Of a DNA stretch of 22,407 bases, positions 8,626 to 16,050 are shown piece after piece. Position 1 is the first letter of the stretch. Each line of letters opens with the position of its first letter. The position numbers and the translations under genes are program-made. The DNA lies in contig JADJPJ010000045.1 in the NCBI GenBank assembly GCA_016713325.1, positions 1 to 22,407 of the forward strand, in the 5' to 3' direction. The DNA is from Candidatus Flexifilum affinis (GTDB lineage Bacteria > Chloroflexota > Anaerolineae > Aggregatilineales > Phototrophicaceae). The notes under the pieces are model-generated. The model saw only the letters and a program-made list of their open reading frames with translations, ran no database searches and was not told the origin of the DNA.

Positions 8626-10002
8626 ATGAGACTGCTGTTTCATAAGATGGTTTTTGCTTTTGCGATTGTCTTGATCACGACCGCCTTTGCCTTCTCTGCC
8701 GGACCACTTCCGGCGCAGGATTTCGCCAGCCAGAACGAGCCGGCGCTGGCAGCCGAACTGCTGGCCCAGGTCAACGCCTGGCGGGTCAGCGAGAGCGTGC
8801 CGCCCCTGCGCGTCAACGCCACCCTGGAAGAAATGGCCATCGAGCAGGCGGCGTACGTGCGCGGCCGCATGGCGGCGGGACAGCGAGTCGACAATTTCCA
8901 CCTCGACGCGCGCGGGCTGGACCCCCAGCAGCGCGCCTACAGCCTGTACGGCTGGCAGACCTACGGCGACTCGGCGCAGATCGAGATCAGCGAAAATGCC
9001 GCCGTCGGCAATGTGCGCTACGCCATCAACTACTGGCGCAACTCGGAGATCCACCGCCGCGCCGCGCTCAGCCTGACGTATCGCGAAGTGGGCGTCGCCG
9101 CCATCCCCACCGCCAGCGGCGATCGCGTGTTCATCATCGTCTTCGGCGCGCGACCCGGCGTGCTGCCGGTGATGGCCGATCCGGGTGGCACGGCGCTCTA
9201 TATCTCCCGCGAGTACTCGCGCTACAGCAGCGCGCGCACCATTGAGCCGATCGTCCGCCTGTTCAACGCCAACGGCCAGGCGGTCACGCCGTCGCAGCCC
9301 TGGCGCTATGCCGTGCCGATCCCCGCCAATGCCGGCGATCGGCTCCTGGTGCTGATCACGGCTGGCGACTCGCAAACCATCGCCCAGGTCGATCTCAAGC
9401 AGGATCTGGCGGCCCTTCCGGCGGGCAGCGCTCCGGTGCTGGCCCCGACCGCCTTCCCGGCGACCGCGACCCTCGCCCCCGCGCGCGCCACGGCAATCCC
9501 ATCGGCGACGGCGACGAATACGCTGCGCCCCGGCGTGACGCCCACCAACACGCTCGTCCCCACGGCGACGCTGACGCCCTCGCGCACTCCGACTTTCACG
9601 CCGACGCTTCCTCCAACCGTCGCGCCGACCGACATGCCCGATCCCGACCTGATCATCACCTACGACCGGGACAGCCTGGTCGTGCGAGCGGTCAGCACTC
9701 GGCGGCCAAATTTGACGACCATGCGGCTGATCAACGGCGTGGGCAACATCGCCGTGACGCGCTGGCTGCAAATCGCCACCTTCCCGGCCGAGTCCTTCCC
9801 GCAGAACCAGTGCCTCGTCCTGTACCGCGCCGGCACCAGCGTGCCCCAACCGTCGGGCTGCGCCTTTGTGCGCAGCGCCATCCAGGTGTCCGGCGATCGC
9901 GTCTTCTGGATGGCCGGGACGTTCGACGTGCAGTTCAACGATCAGGTCAACCGCACCTGTCCGCAGGGGCCGGGCCAGTGCCTGGTCAAGGTGGGAGGGT
10001 AA
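8626..10002 (+). CDS. Secreted CAP/SCP-domain protein with Thr/Pro-rich linker
   Basis: Intact 458-residue exported protein. MRLLFHKMVFAFAIVLITTA is a signal peptide ending near LPAQD. Residues of about 35-180 resemble a bacterial CAP (SCP/PR1) domain: LAAELLAQVNAWRVSESVPPL, an early helix with AIEQAAYVRGRM, SENAAVGNVRYAINYWRNS, HRRAAL, and a closing strand VFIIVFGARPG. The first canonical CAP histidine may be the one in NFHLDARG, but the site is not certain. A linker of about 70 residues made of (S/T)(A/P)T and TPT-type repeats follows, then a C-terminal beta-rich domain (DPDLIITYDRDSLVVRAVST) with several Cys. The upstream frame extends to 8584, but the TATAAT at 8589 argues against that start. 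The role is extracellular and not more precisely known. Confidence 0.8.
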   Translation: MRLLFHKMVFAFAIVLITTAFAFSAGPLPAQDFASQNEPALAAELLAQVNAWRVSESVPPLRVNATLEEMAIEQAAYVRGRMAAGQRVDNFHLDARGLDPQQRAYSLYGWQTYGDSAQIEISENAAVGNVRYAINYWRNSEIHRRAALSLTYREVGVAAIPTASGDRVFIIVFGARPGVLPVMADPGGTALYISREYSRYSSARTIEPIVRLFNANGQAVTPSQPWRYAVPIPANAGDRLLVLITAGDSQTIAQVDLKQDLAALPAGSAPVLAPTAFPATATLAPARATAIPSATATNTLRPGVTPTNTLVPTATLTPSRTPTFTPTLPPTVAPTDMPDPDLIITYDRDSLVVRAVSTRRPNLTTMRLINGVGNIAVTRWLQIATFPAESFPQNQCLVLYRAGTSVPQPSGCAFVRSAIQVSGDRVFWMAGTFDVQFNDQVNRTCPQGPGQCLVKVGG

Positions 10003-10219
10003 AGACAGCACGGTCTCGCGAGTGCGAGGGGCGTAGGTGCGGGGCAATGTGCCCACCTACGTCCGTCCCCGTCGAACAGGTCGGTTAGGCCCGCACGGGG
10101 CGACACATTGGTCGTCCCCTACACCCTTGGATGGTGCGGTGTGTGCCGTAGGGGCGGGGCAATGTGCCCACCCACGCTCGTCGCCGTCGAACAGTCGAAC
10201 AGGTCGGTAAGGCCCGCAC

Positions 10220-10239
10220 GGGGCGACATTGGTCGCCCC
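10220..10239. terminator. Hairpin GGGGCGAC-attg-GTCGCCCC
   Basis: Perfect 8-bp stem with a 4-nt loop inside repeat copy 2, between two convergent genes. It could act as a bidirectional terminator, but it lacks a T-tract and is part of a repeat. Confidence 0.4.
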
Positions 10240-10256
10240 CACCCTACGGGTGGTAG

Positions 10257-10276
10257 GGGCGGGCCAGTGCCCGCCC
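10257..10276. terminator. Hairpin GGGCGGGC-cagt-GCCCGCCC
   Basis: Perfect 8-bp stem with a 4-nt loop in the shortened third repeat copy, 71 bp beyond the end of the exporter gene at 10347. Bidirectional termination is possible; no T-tract is seen. Confidence 0.4.
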
Positions 10277-10346
10277 ACAGACGCGTTCCGCCAACCGGTT
10301 CCCCTCTCCAGATGGACAGGGGGCCAGGGGTGAGGTTTGCTGAGGT

Positions 10347-11171
10347 CTACTTCCGCTTGGTGCGGGAGCGCAGGCCGGTGTAGGCCCAGATGAACAAAAC
10401 GAGGCCCATAGCCGCGCAGGCGCCGATGCCGCGCAGGATGATCTCGCCATCCCAGCCGGTGTTGAGGATGGTGCGCATGGCGTCGAGGATGTAGGTGATG
10501 GGATTGATGAACGCCGCCGTCTTGATCCAGCCGGTGAGCAGGTCGTAGGGCACGAAGGTCGCCGTCAGGAACGAGAGCGGGAAGAACAGGAAGCTGGCGC
10601 CGGAGGTCGCAGCGGCGTTGCCGGTGCGTAGGGCGATGCCGACGGTGAAGCCGGAGAAGCCGACGCCGAGCAGCAGCGCGATGCCGATCACCCCCACCAG
10701 GCCGAGCGGGCCGGTCACCGGCTCCAGGCCGAGCAGCAGGGCGATGACGACGACGACGACGGTCTGCATGGCCAGCAGGATGGCGCCGGCGATCATCGGG
10801 CCGAGCAGCAGGGCGGCGCGGTTGACCGGGGTGAGCATCAGCTTGTCGAAGTAGCCGTTCTCGATGTCACGGACGATCGACTGGCCGGCCACGCTGGCGC
10901 CGCTCAGCGCCGCGCTGACGATCGACAGGGGCAGGATGAAGCCAAGGTAGCTCTGGCCGCGCAGGAAGAAGTTGGCGGCGCCGCTCAGTGTCGAGTTGTA
11001 GACCAGCAGGAAGAAGCCGCTGATGATCAGCGGGGGCAGGATGACGCCCGGCACGCGGATGTTGGTGATGAGCGTGCGCCAGGCCATCGTCGTGACCTGA
11101 AGCAGGAACGGCATCTTTTCGGCCGGAGCGGCGGCAATGCCGGGACGAGCAGTAGTGGTAAACGCAGCCAT
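10347..11171 (-). CDS. ABC-2 type transporter permease (DrrB-like)
   Basis: Membrane half of a two-gene ABC exporter, 274 residues. After a soluble head (AAPAEKMPFLLQVTTMAWRT), six hydrophobic segments follow in ABC-2 order: VPGVILPPLIISGFFLLVYN, YLGFILPLSIVSAALSG, LLLGPMIAGAILLAMQTVVV, VGVIGIALLLGVGFSGFTVG, FLFFPLSFLTATFVPYDLL and IGACAAMGLVLFIWAYTGLR. The conserved ABC-2 stretch DIENGYFDKLMLTPV sits between helices 2 and 3, and NPITYILDAMR before helix 6. The start is the ATG at 11171; AGGAG lies about 11 bp upstream. It follows the ATPase gene by 162 bp on the same strand. Drug, lipid or polyketide export is typical of the family; the substrate is unknown. Confidence 0.9.
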   Translation of the reverse strand: MAAFTTTARPGIAAAPAEKMPFLLQVTTMAWRTLITNIRVPGVILPPLIISGFFLLVYNSTLSGAANFFLRGQSYLGFILPLSIVSAALSGASVAGQSIVRDIENGYFDKLMLTPVNRAALLLGPMIAGAILLAMQTVVVVVIALLLGLEPVTGPLGLVGVIGIALLLGVGFSGFTVGIALRTGNAAATSGASFLFFPLSFLTATFVPYDLLTGWIKTAAFINPITYILDAMRTILNTGWDGEIILRGIGACAAMGLVLFIWAYTGLRSRTKRK

Positions 11172-11231
11172 GAGTGTCAAGTCTCCTGATCGCTAGGAAG
11201 GTTTGAAGTTGAAAGAGATGAGAAACGAGAG

Positions 11232-11317
11232 ATGAGAGACGAGAAACGAGAGATGAATTTGCTGGCGACGTGAAGCTGTCATCGCGGCCGGCGTTTTCCT
11301 CATTTCTCGTCTCTCAT
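11232..11317. repeat. 15-bp perfect inverted repeat between drrA- and drrB-like genes
   Basis: ATGAGAGACGAGAAA at 11232-11246 is matched by its exact reverse complement at 11303-11317, with 56 bp between. The left arm is embedded in imperfect GAGA(A/T)(A/G)CGAGAGATGA tandem words from 11215 to 11256. In the minus-strand transcript this would form a long stem-loop between the ATPase and permease coding regions. Confidence 0.75.
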
Positions 11318-11333
11318 GTCTCATAACTTCGTC

Positions 11334-12347
11334 CTACGCCGACTTCCGCCGGCCGAAGCCGCGGCGGGCCTTCTTGCCGGGAGCGGCGTTGGCATTGGTC
11401 TTGGCGTCTTCCTCGAAGCGTTCGCCGGTCACGTGCAGGAACACGTCGTCGAGGGTGGGGGTGGTCAGCGTGAGGGCGACCGGCTCCAGGCCGGTGCTGT
11501 TCAGCCGGTTGACCACCGCCGGGATGATCTCGGCGGCCTTGTTGCGGTATAGGCGCAGCGTCTTGCGATCGACCTGCACGCGGTCGAACATCTCGCTCAC
11601 TGCGGTCTGCGCGCGGGCCACATCGCTGTCTTCCTTGAAGGTGAGGTTGATCGACTCGCTACCCAGGGCGGCCTTGAGTTCCGCCGGCTGGCCTTCGACG
11701 CGGATCTGCGCCCGGTCGATGATGGCGATGCGGTCGGCCAGTTCGTCGGCCTCTTCCAGGTACTGCGTGGTCAGGAAGATGGTCATGCCGAACTCGCGGT
11801 TGAGGCGGCGCACCTCGGTCCAGATGTCGCGGCGGCTGGCCGGGTCGAGGCCGGTGGTCGGCTCATCGAGGAAGAGGATCTCTGGCTGGTGCACCAGCGC
11901 CATGGCCAGGTCGAGACGGCGGCGCATGCCACCGCTGTACTTGCCGACGGGACGGTCGACGAAGTCGCTCAGCTTGACCAGCGCCAGCAGCTCGGCGGCG
12001 CGGTCCTGCGCCTGCCTGCGGGTCATGCCGAACAACTGGCCCTGGATGGTCAGCAGCTCGGTCGACTTCATCAGGTTGTCCAGGCCGATCTCCTGGAGGG
12101 CGACGCCGGCGATGCGGCGCACGTCGCCCGCCTGCGACACGATGTCGAAGCCGCCGACGGTGCCTGTGCCTTCGCTGGGCAGCGCCAGCGTGGTGAGCAT
12201 CTTCACGGTCGTGCTCTTGCCGGCGCCATTCGGCCCCAGGAAGCCGAAGATTTCGCCGGACTTGACGGTGAACGACACACCGTCGACGGCGGTGAAGTCG
12301 CCGTAGCGTTTGAACAGATTGTTTGCGGTAATCTCGCCTCTAGACAT
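11334..12347 (-). CDS. ABC exporter ATP-binding protein (DrrA-like)
   Basis: 337-residue ATPase that would power the downstream permease. Walker A GPNGAGKST is at residues 38-46, the Q-loop in GVALQEIGLD at about 81-90, the signature YSGGM at 137-141 and Walker B LFLDEPTTGLDP at 158-169. The switch histidine position reads FLTTQYLEEADELADR, with Q in place of the usual H, as in other DrrA-like ATPases. The C-terminal extension of about 110 residues includes VALTLTTPTLDDVFLHVTGE, the DrrA family tail. It ends in a basic, disordered stretch (KKARRGFGRRKSA). AGGGGGG lies 8 bp before the ATG. It is probably in one transcription unit with marR upstream and the permease downstream. Confidence 0.93.
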   Translation of the reverse strand: MSRGEITANNLFKRYGDFTAVDGVSFTVKSGEIFGFLGPNGAGKSTTVKMLTTLALPSEGTGTVGGFDIVSQAGDVRRIAGVALQEIGLDNLMKSTELLTIQGQLFGMTRRQAQDRAAELLALVKLSDFVDRPVGKYSGGMRRRLDLAMALVHQPEILFLDEPTTGLDPASRRDIWTEVRRLNREFGMTIFLTTQYLEEADELADRIAIIDRAQIRVEGQPAELKAALGSESINLTFKEDSDVARAQTAVSEMFDRVQVDRKTLRLYRNKAAEIIPAVVNRLNSTGLEPVALTLTTPTLDDVFLHVTGERFEEDAKTNANAAPGKKARRGFGRRKSA

Positions 12348-12460
12348 GGAAGTATCCCCCCTGCGTGCTCGGACAGCAGTCGACGTTACGTTCTTGACGG
12401 TGAATGGTGTTCCTGTGAACCGGTTGGCGGCGCGTCCGTTCGTGGGCGCCCCCTGCTGAT

Positions 12461-12925
12461 TTACTCGTTGCGCAGCTTTGGATCGCTCGCCAGCCCGGTG
12501 CGGAAGGCGTCGCGCAGGACGGTCAGGCCGTCGGCCAGCGCTGTCGCGTCTTCCTCGCTCAGGTCGCCGAGCAGGCCGGACAAACGCACTTCCACGTTCT
12601 CATTCACCTGGTCGAGGACTGATTTCCCCGAACCGGTGATTTCGATCCAGACGAGGCGCCGGTCGCCTTCATCCCGCCGCCGCTGCACCCAGCCCCGCTC
12701 TTCGAGGGTGCTGATGGTGTTCGACATGGTCGGCGGGCTGACGGACAGCCGGTCGGCCAGATCGCCCAGGGTATGCGCCCGGTAGTCGAGAATGCCCAGC
12801 AGCGACAGATGTCCGGGTTGAATGCCCGGCAGCGTGTGGCGCATCTCGGAGGACATGACCCGCATCACCAGCGGGATGATGTCCAGGGTGCGGCGAGAGA
12901 TCTCGCGGCGGATCGATTTTGGCAT
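12461..12925 (-). CDS. MarR-family transcriptional regulator
   Basis: 154-residue winged-helix repressor. The ATG at 12925 (MPKSIRREISRRTLDIIPLV) is preferred over an upstream TTG at 12961 because it gives a normal MarR length. The wHTH reads TLGDLADRLSVSPPTMSNTI for the recognition helix and STLEERGWVQRRRDEGDRRL with the DxR wing, flanked by dimerisation helices. It is upstream of the drrA-like gene by 113 bp on the same strand. Two palindromes overlap its promoter (12966-12998), so self-repression relieved by a ligand exported by the pump is the natural model. The ligand cannot be read from the sequence. Confidence 0.9.
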   Translation of the reverse strand: MPKSIRREISRRTLDIIPLVMRVMSSEMRHTLPGIQPGHLSLLGILDYRAHTLGDLADRLSVSPPTMSNTISTLEERGWVQRRRDEGDRRLVWIEITGSGKSVLDQVNENVEVRLSGLLGDLSEEDATALADGLTVLRDAFRTGLASDPKLRNE

Positions 12926-12965
12926 GAGCGTTGTGAAGCCCTCTCTGCGATCCCCCCCCAAAATG

Positions 12966-12998
12966 ATTAGGAGTGCTAATTGATTACAGTGCTAATCA
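12966..12998. promoter_or_regulatory. Double palindromic operator for MarR
   Basis: Two adjacent inverted repeats, ATTAG-gagtg-CTAAT (12966-12980) and TGATTA-cagtgc-TAATCA (12981-12998), share the half-site GTGCTAAT. They are centred about 16-17 bp apart, in an AT-rich island 41-73 bp upstream of the marR start. The second palindrome covers the putative -10. Confidence 0.75.
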
Positions 12999-13011
12999 TA
13001 TGGGCAGGCAA
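12983..13011 (-). promoter_or_regulatory. Putative marR-drrAB promoter
   Basis: On the minus strand TTGCCT (13006-13011) is followed by exactly 17 bp and TGTAAT (12983-12988). It matches the sigma-70 consensus at 4/6 and 5/6. Its -10 and spacer lie inside the operator palindromes. Confidence 0.6.
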
Positions 13012-13040
13012 TATCGGAGTCAAGTCATTTGGATGAGCGT

Positions 13041-14228
13041 TTATGAAGCGTGTCCTGAAGCCATTCTCATGTTGGCATAGAGCGTTTCAACCTGCCGTGC
13101 CACCCCTTCCCAGGTGAAGCGCTCGCGCACCAGCGCGCGGGCATTGGCCCCCATGGTGTCGCTGCGACCCCGGTCGGTGAGCAGTAGCCAGAGCGCGGCC
13201 GCCAGCGGCTCGACCTCCGGCTCGACCACCAGCCCGGCGTCGTTCTCGGCGGTTTCCGGCATGTTGCAGCCGGGCGAGAGGATGACCGGCAGACCGGAGG
13301 CCATGGCCTCTAGCGCCGCCATGGGCAGCCCTTCGCCGACGGCAGGCAGCACGAACAGCGATGCTGCCGCCAGCGCTTCCAGCCGTTCCCGGTCGGCCAG
13401 GTAGCCGGTCAGGATCACCCGCCGGTCGCCCGCCACCAGCGGCAGCAGGGCCGAGAGCGCGCCATCGTCGGGACCGGCCAGGACCAGGCGGGCGTCGGGG
13501 ATGTTGGCCGCCAGAAAGGCGCGGGTCAGCGTCTCCACCCCTTTGCGCGGGTGCAGCCGCCCCAGGAAAAGGCAGATCGGCGCGTCGCCCAGGCCGTAGC
13601 GGGCGCGGAAGGCGCTGCCGTCGGGCAGATCGGCGAATGTCGCCAGATTGACGCCGTTGGGGATGGTGAGGAAGGCGGGATGATGCGACGGGACGATGCG
13701 CGACCAGGCGGTCCGCGCTTCGTCGGTCTCGGTCTGCGTCAGGCCGACGACGGCGGAGAAGCGTTTGGCCATGGCCGGCGAGAGCAGCGCATCCCACAGC
13801 GTTTTCAGCCCGCCGCGCCCCGTCTCGAGGGAGAGGGTGCCGTGGGCCGACAGAATGATCGGCAGCCCGGCCCGACGGGCGGCGGGCGTGACGAGCAGGT
13901 TTTCCAGCGTGCGGAATTCGTGGCAGTGGACGATGTCGATCTCGGCCAGCAGGTGCTGGGCGCGCCGGCCCATGCCGAGCGGGGTGCCCAGGTTGAAGCG
14001 CCCGCGCATGCCGACGGAGAGGTTGGGGATGCGCACCACCCGCACGCCGCCGCGACTCTCTTCCGGCGGAGCTTCCAGCCGCGCCCGCTGCGACCCGGCG
14101 TCGGTGGTGAGGACGGTCACCTCGTGGCCGGCCTCGACCAGCGCCAGTGCCAGCCCCTCGACGGCGCGCGTCACCCCGCCGAAGGCGTAGGCCGGCGCGT
14201 AGTAGGGGGCAACGTGCAGGATGCGCAC
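13041..14228 (-). CDS. GT4-family glycosyltransferase
   Basis: 395-residue GT-B fold retaining glycosyltransferase. The N-terminal domain opens RILHVAPYYAPAYAFGGVTR, with the acceptor-side Gly-rich loop and DIVHCHEF. The C-terminal domain has LFLGRLHPRKGVETLTRAFL, then GEGLPMAALEAMASGLPVIL (the E-x7-E region that binds the nucleotide sugar) and RFTWEGVARQVETLY. The start is a GTG at 14228, lying 3 bp after the methyltransferase stop, so translation is probably coupled. It should act at the cytoplasmic membrane face in surface-glycan or glycolipid assembly; the sugar and acceptor are unknown. It is the last gene of the three-gene cluster that begins with a response regulator. Confidence 0.9.
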   Translation of the reverse strand: MRILHVAPYYAPAYAFGGVTRAVEGLALALVEAGHEVTVLTTDAGSQRARLEAPPEESRGGVRVVRIPNLSVGMRGRFNLGTPLGMGRRAQHLLAEIDIVHCHEFRTLENLLVTPAARRAGLPIILSAHGTLSLETGRGGLKTLWDALLSPAMAKRFSAVVGLTQTETDEARTAWSRIVPSHHPAFLTIPNGVNLATFADLPDGSAFRARYGLGDAPICLFLGRLHPRKGVETLTRAFLAANIPDARLVLAGPDDGALSALLPLVAGDRRVILTGYLADRERLEALAAASLFVLPAVGEGLPMAALEAMASGLPVILSPGCNMPETAENDAGLVVEPEVEPLAAALWLLLTDRGRSDTMGANARALVRERFTWEGVARQVETLYANMRMASGHAS

Positions 14229-14231
14229 CGG

Positions 14232-15033
14232 CTATCCCGGCGGCAAAAAGGTCTGTACGCGGAACTCGGACTCAATTCGCCGCGGCTGGTCGGGGTCGAT
14301 GGCGTTCTCGGTCAGATAGGCGCGCACCGCCGTGAGGCCGGCCTCCAGCACCTCGTCGGGCATCGACCAGCACATGGAGTAGACCCGCGCGCCCATATCG
14401 GCGAGGAATTCCGTCGGCGTGCGCTCGACGGGGTAGCGCAGACTGTTTTCATCCTTCAGCCGCCAGCCGCTGGCCGGCAGCATGGCCGCCCGCTCGATGA
14501 ACGGGACCGGCCGGGGACTGTTCGACGCTTCTTCCAGCGAGCGCGCTTCTGCCTGGATGGTCGCCTGATTCCATACCTGCTGAAGCGAATCTTCGGTGTG
14601 GCGGACGTTCCAGCCGTGGGCCAGCACCGCGCCCGGCTTGAGGACGCGGGCCACTTCCGCAAAGGCGTCGCGGTAGGCCGGGATGAGGTGGAAAATGTGC
14701 ACGGCAATGGCGGCGTCGAACGTGGCGTCGGCGAAGGGCATGCGGGTGGCATCGCCGATGACCGGATAGATCGGCTCGCCGTTCCGCTTCCCGACCAGTC
14801 GGTCGACCATCGGCATGGCCAGATCGACGCCGTAGTAGGCGCGCACGTAGGGGCGAGAGGGGCGGCGCAATGCGCCCCGTGCCGATGCCGATCTCCAGCA
14901 CACGGGCGTCCGGCGCGAGTCCGGCGGTGCGCGCCATGAGGGCGGCCACCTCGCGCTCGACGCCGGGCGGAAAGCCGCGCGTCTGGTCGTAATAGCCGGC
15001 GGCCCGGTCGAAAGCGATCGAATTCTGGCTCAT
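14232..15033 (-). CDS. SAM-dependent class I methyltransferase (one frameshift)
   Basis: Type-11-like methyltransferase of 266 residues once a single-base insertion is corrected. The N-terminus SIAFDRAAGYYDQTRGFPPG leads to motif I VLEIGIGTGRIAPPL. Near 14865 the frame changes and continues YVRAYYGVDLAMPMVDRLVG, then GDATRMPFADATFDAAIAVH (motif II) and EVARVLKPGAVLAHGWNVRH (motif III). The break lies in a CCCC run, TCGCCCCTACG, where one extra C is the simplest explanation. 802 bp minus one gives exactly 267 codons. Its ATG abuts the TGA of the response regulator, and its stop is 3 bp before the glycosyltransferase start. The substrate is unknown; a small molecule or glycan precursor is plausible from context. 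Confidence 0.82.
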
Positions 15034-15721
15034 TCAGCGGCTCGCGAATCGATAGCCCACGCCGCGCGAGGTGAGGATGTACTCCGGCTTTTCGGCATCC
15101 ACCTCGATCTTCTGGCGCAGATAGTGAATGTACAGTTTGAGGCTGTCGATGGCATCGGCATATTCTTCGCCCCACGCCTCGATGACCAGCTCGCTGCGCG
15201 TGCACGACGCGGCCGGCATTGCGGACCAGGACGCTGAGCAGGTTGAATTCCTTCGGCGTCAGGTGGCGGATTTCGCTGCGCACGCGCACTTCGCGGTTCA
15301 TAAAGTTGATGCGGAATTCGCCGTTGTCGAAGACCAGTTCCTCGCTCATCTGCGGGCGCGGCGCGCGCCTCAGGTGGGCGCGGATGCGGGCGATCAGCTC
15401 GTCGTGGTCGAAGGGCTTGGTCACGTAGTCGTCCGCGCCGATCTCCAGGCCGCGCACGATGTCTTTCACCGAATCCAGCGCCGTGAGGAAGATGATCGGC
15501 ACGTCGGACAGGTCGCGCAGCCGTTTGCAGACTTCCCAACCATCCATATCCGGCATCATGATGTCCAGCAGCACCAGATCGGGCTGGTGGCGGTAAGCGC
15601 GGCGCAGACCTTCTTCGGCGCTCTGCGCCTTGATCACCTCGAAGCCTTTTCGCTCCAGCAGCATGGTGATCAGGTTTACCGTCGTCAATTCATCATCAAT
15701 AACGAGAATTTTTTCGCTCAT
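15034..15721 (-). CDS. OmpR/PhoB-type response regulator (one frameshift)
   Basis: 228-residue two-component regulator after correcting one extra base. The receiver starts MSEKILVIDDELTTVNL, with acidic pocket D9/D10, phosphoacceptor D53 in LVLLDIMMPDMDGW, the T80 region in PIIFLTALDS and K102 in DYVTKPF. The winged-helix effector includes EIRHLTPKEFNLLSVLVRNA. Near 15210 the frame shifts, and the helix continues TRSELVIEAWGEEYADAIDS, KLYIHYLRQKIEVDAEKPEY and ILTSRGVGYRF. The junction GTCGTGCACGCGCAGC fits one inserted base. The ATG at 15721 is chosen because it starts the receiver fold exactly. No histidine kinase is in the window, so it is an orphan here. It leads the methyltransferase-glycosyltransferase cluster. 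Confidence 0.85.
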
Positions 15722-15779
15722 GACCTGATGCCCCATACAGGTTGGGCCGATCAAATGTTTGTTGCAGGATTCTAACGCC

Positions 15780-15808
15780 AATGTAACACGATACGGTTTT
15801 GCGTGCAA
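15780..15808 (-). promoter_or_regulatory. Possible response-regulator promoter
   Basis: Minus strand TTGCAC (15803-15808), 17 bp, TACATT (15780-15785); 4/6 matches at each box. It lies about 60 bp before the ATG at 15721. Confidence 0.35.
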
Positions 15809-15825
15809 GTCGCAGAAACAGGTTT

Positions 15826-15841
15826 CACTAATGTTTTAGTG
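15826..15841. promoter_or_regulatory. Palindrome CACTAA-tgtt-TTAGTG
   Basis: Perfect 6-bp inverted repeat with a 4-bp spacer, between the two divergent putative promoters. It is a candidate operator for one of the flanking regulators. Confidence 0.45.
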
Positions 15842-15901
15842 GACATACTGTTGAGCGACCTTCGCCGAGGTGTCTATCAAGGCGTCTCATTGAAATACAC
15901 A

Positions 15902-15930
15902 ATGACAACCATACGAATTTGCTATATCAT
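15902..15930 (+). promoter_or_regulatory. Possible promoter of the LuxR/NB-ARC gene
   Basis: ATGACA (15902-15907), 17 bp, TATCAT (15925-15930): 5/6 at each box. The mRNA leader to the ATG at 16051 would be about 110 nt. Confidence 0.45.
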
Positions 15931-16050
15931 GAGAACTATCCGATTCAGCTCCCCGCAACCGACGTTTCACCTCTCCGCAGGCTTACTTTCCGCTCGGCCC
16001 CTGCTGCCTGCGCACCTGAATCGCTCTTACCGGAAGGGAGGCGTATTGGG

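Larger units (their letters stand above)
10003..10346. repeat. Convergent intergenic region filled with GC-rich repeats
   Basis: No gene between the CAP gene and the exporter, which converge here. Two copies of a unit of about 90 bp start at 10033 and 10148: GTAGG(T/G)GCGGGGCAATGTG, then CGTCGAACAG, GGCCCGCACGGGGCGAC, ATTGGTCG and CCCC. A shortened third copy is at 10253-10277. Copy 2 has an extra TCGAACAG duplication near 10192. A further element near 10299-10337 (CCCCTCTCC, then AGGGGTGAGGTTT) matches the repeat at 20791-20862. Intergenic repeat family; function unknown. Confidence 0.7.
15722..16050. promoter_or_regulatory. Divergent regulatory region between two regulators
   Basis: 329-bp AT-richer spacer between the response regulator (-) and the LuxR/NB-ARC regulator (+). 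No gene is supported. It contains a perfect inverted repeat CACTAA-tgtt-TTAGTG at 15826-15841 and putative promoters in both directions, listed separately. Confidence 0.6.

Noticed and set aside
8563..10056. 497-codon minus-strand frame
   Set aside because: Antisense of the intact CAP-domain gene, rich in Arg/Gly/Asp and without signal peptide or motifs. It is a G+C-rich shadow.
13551..14939. 462-codon plus-strand frame
   Set aside because: Antisense of the glycosyltransferase and methyltransferase, both of which have clear family motifs.
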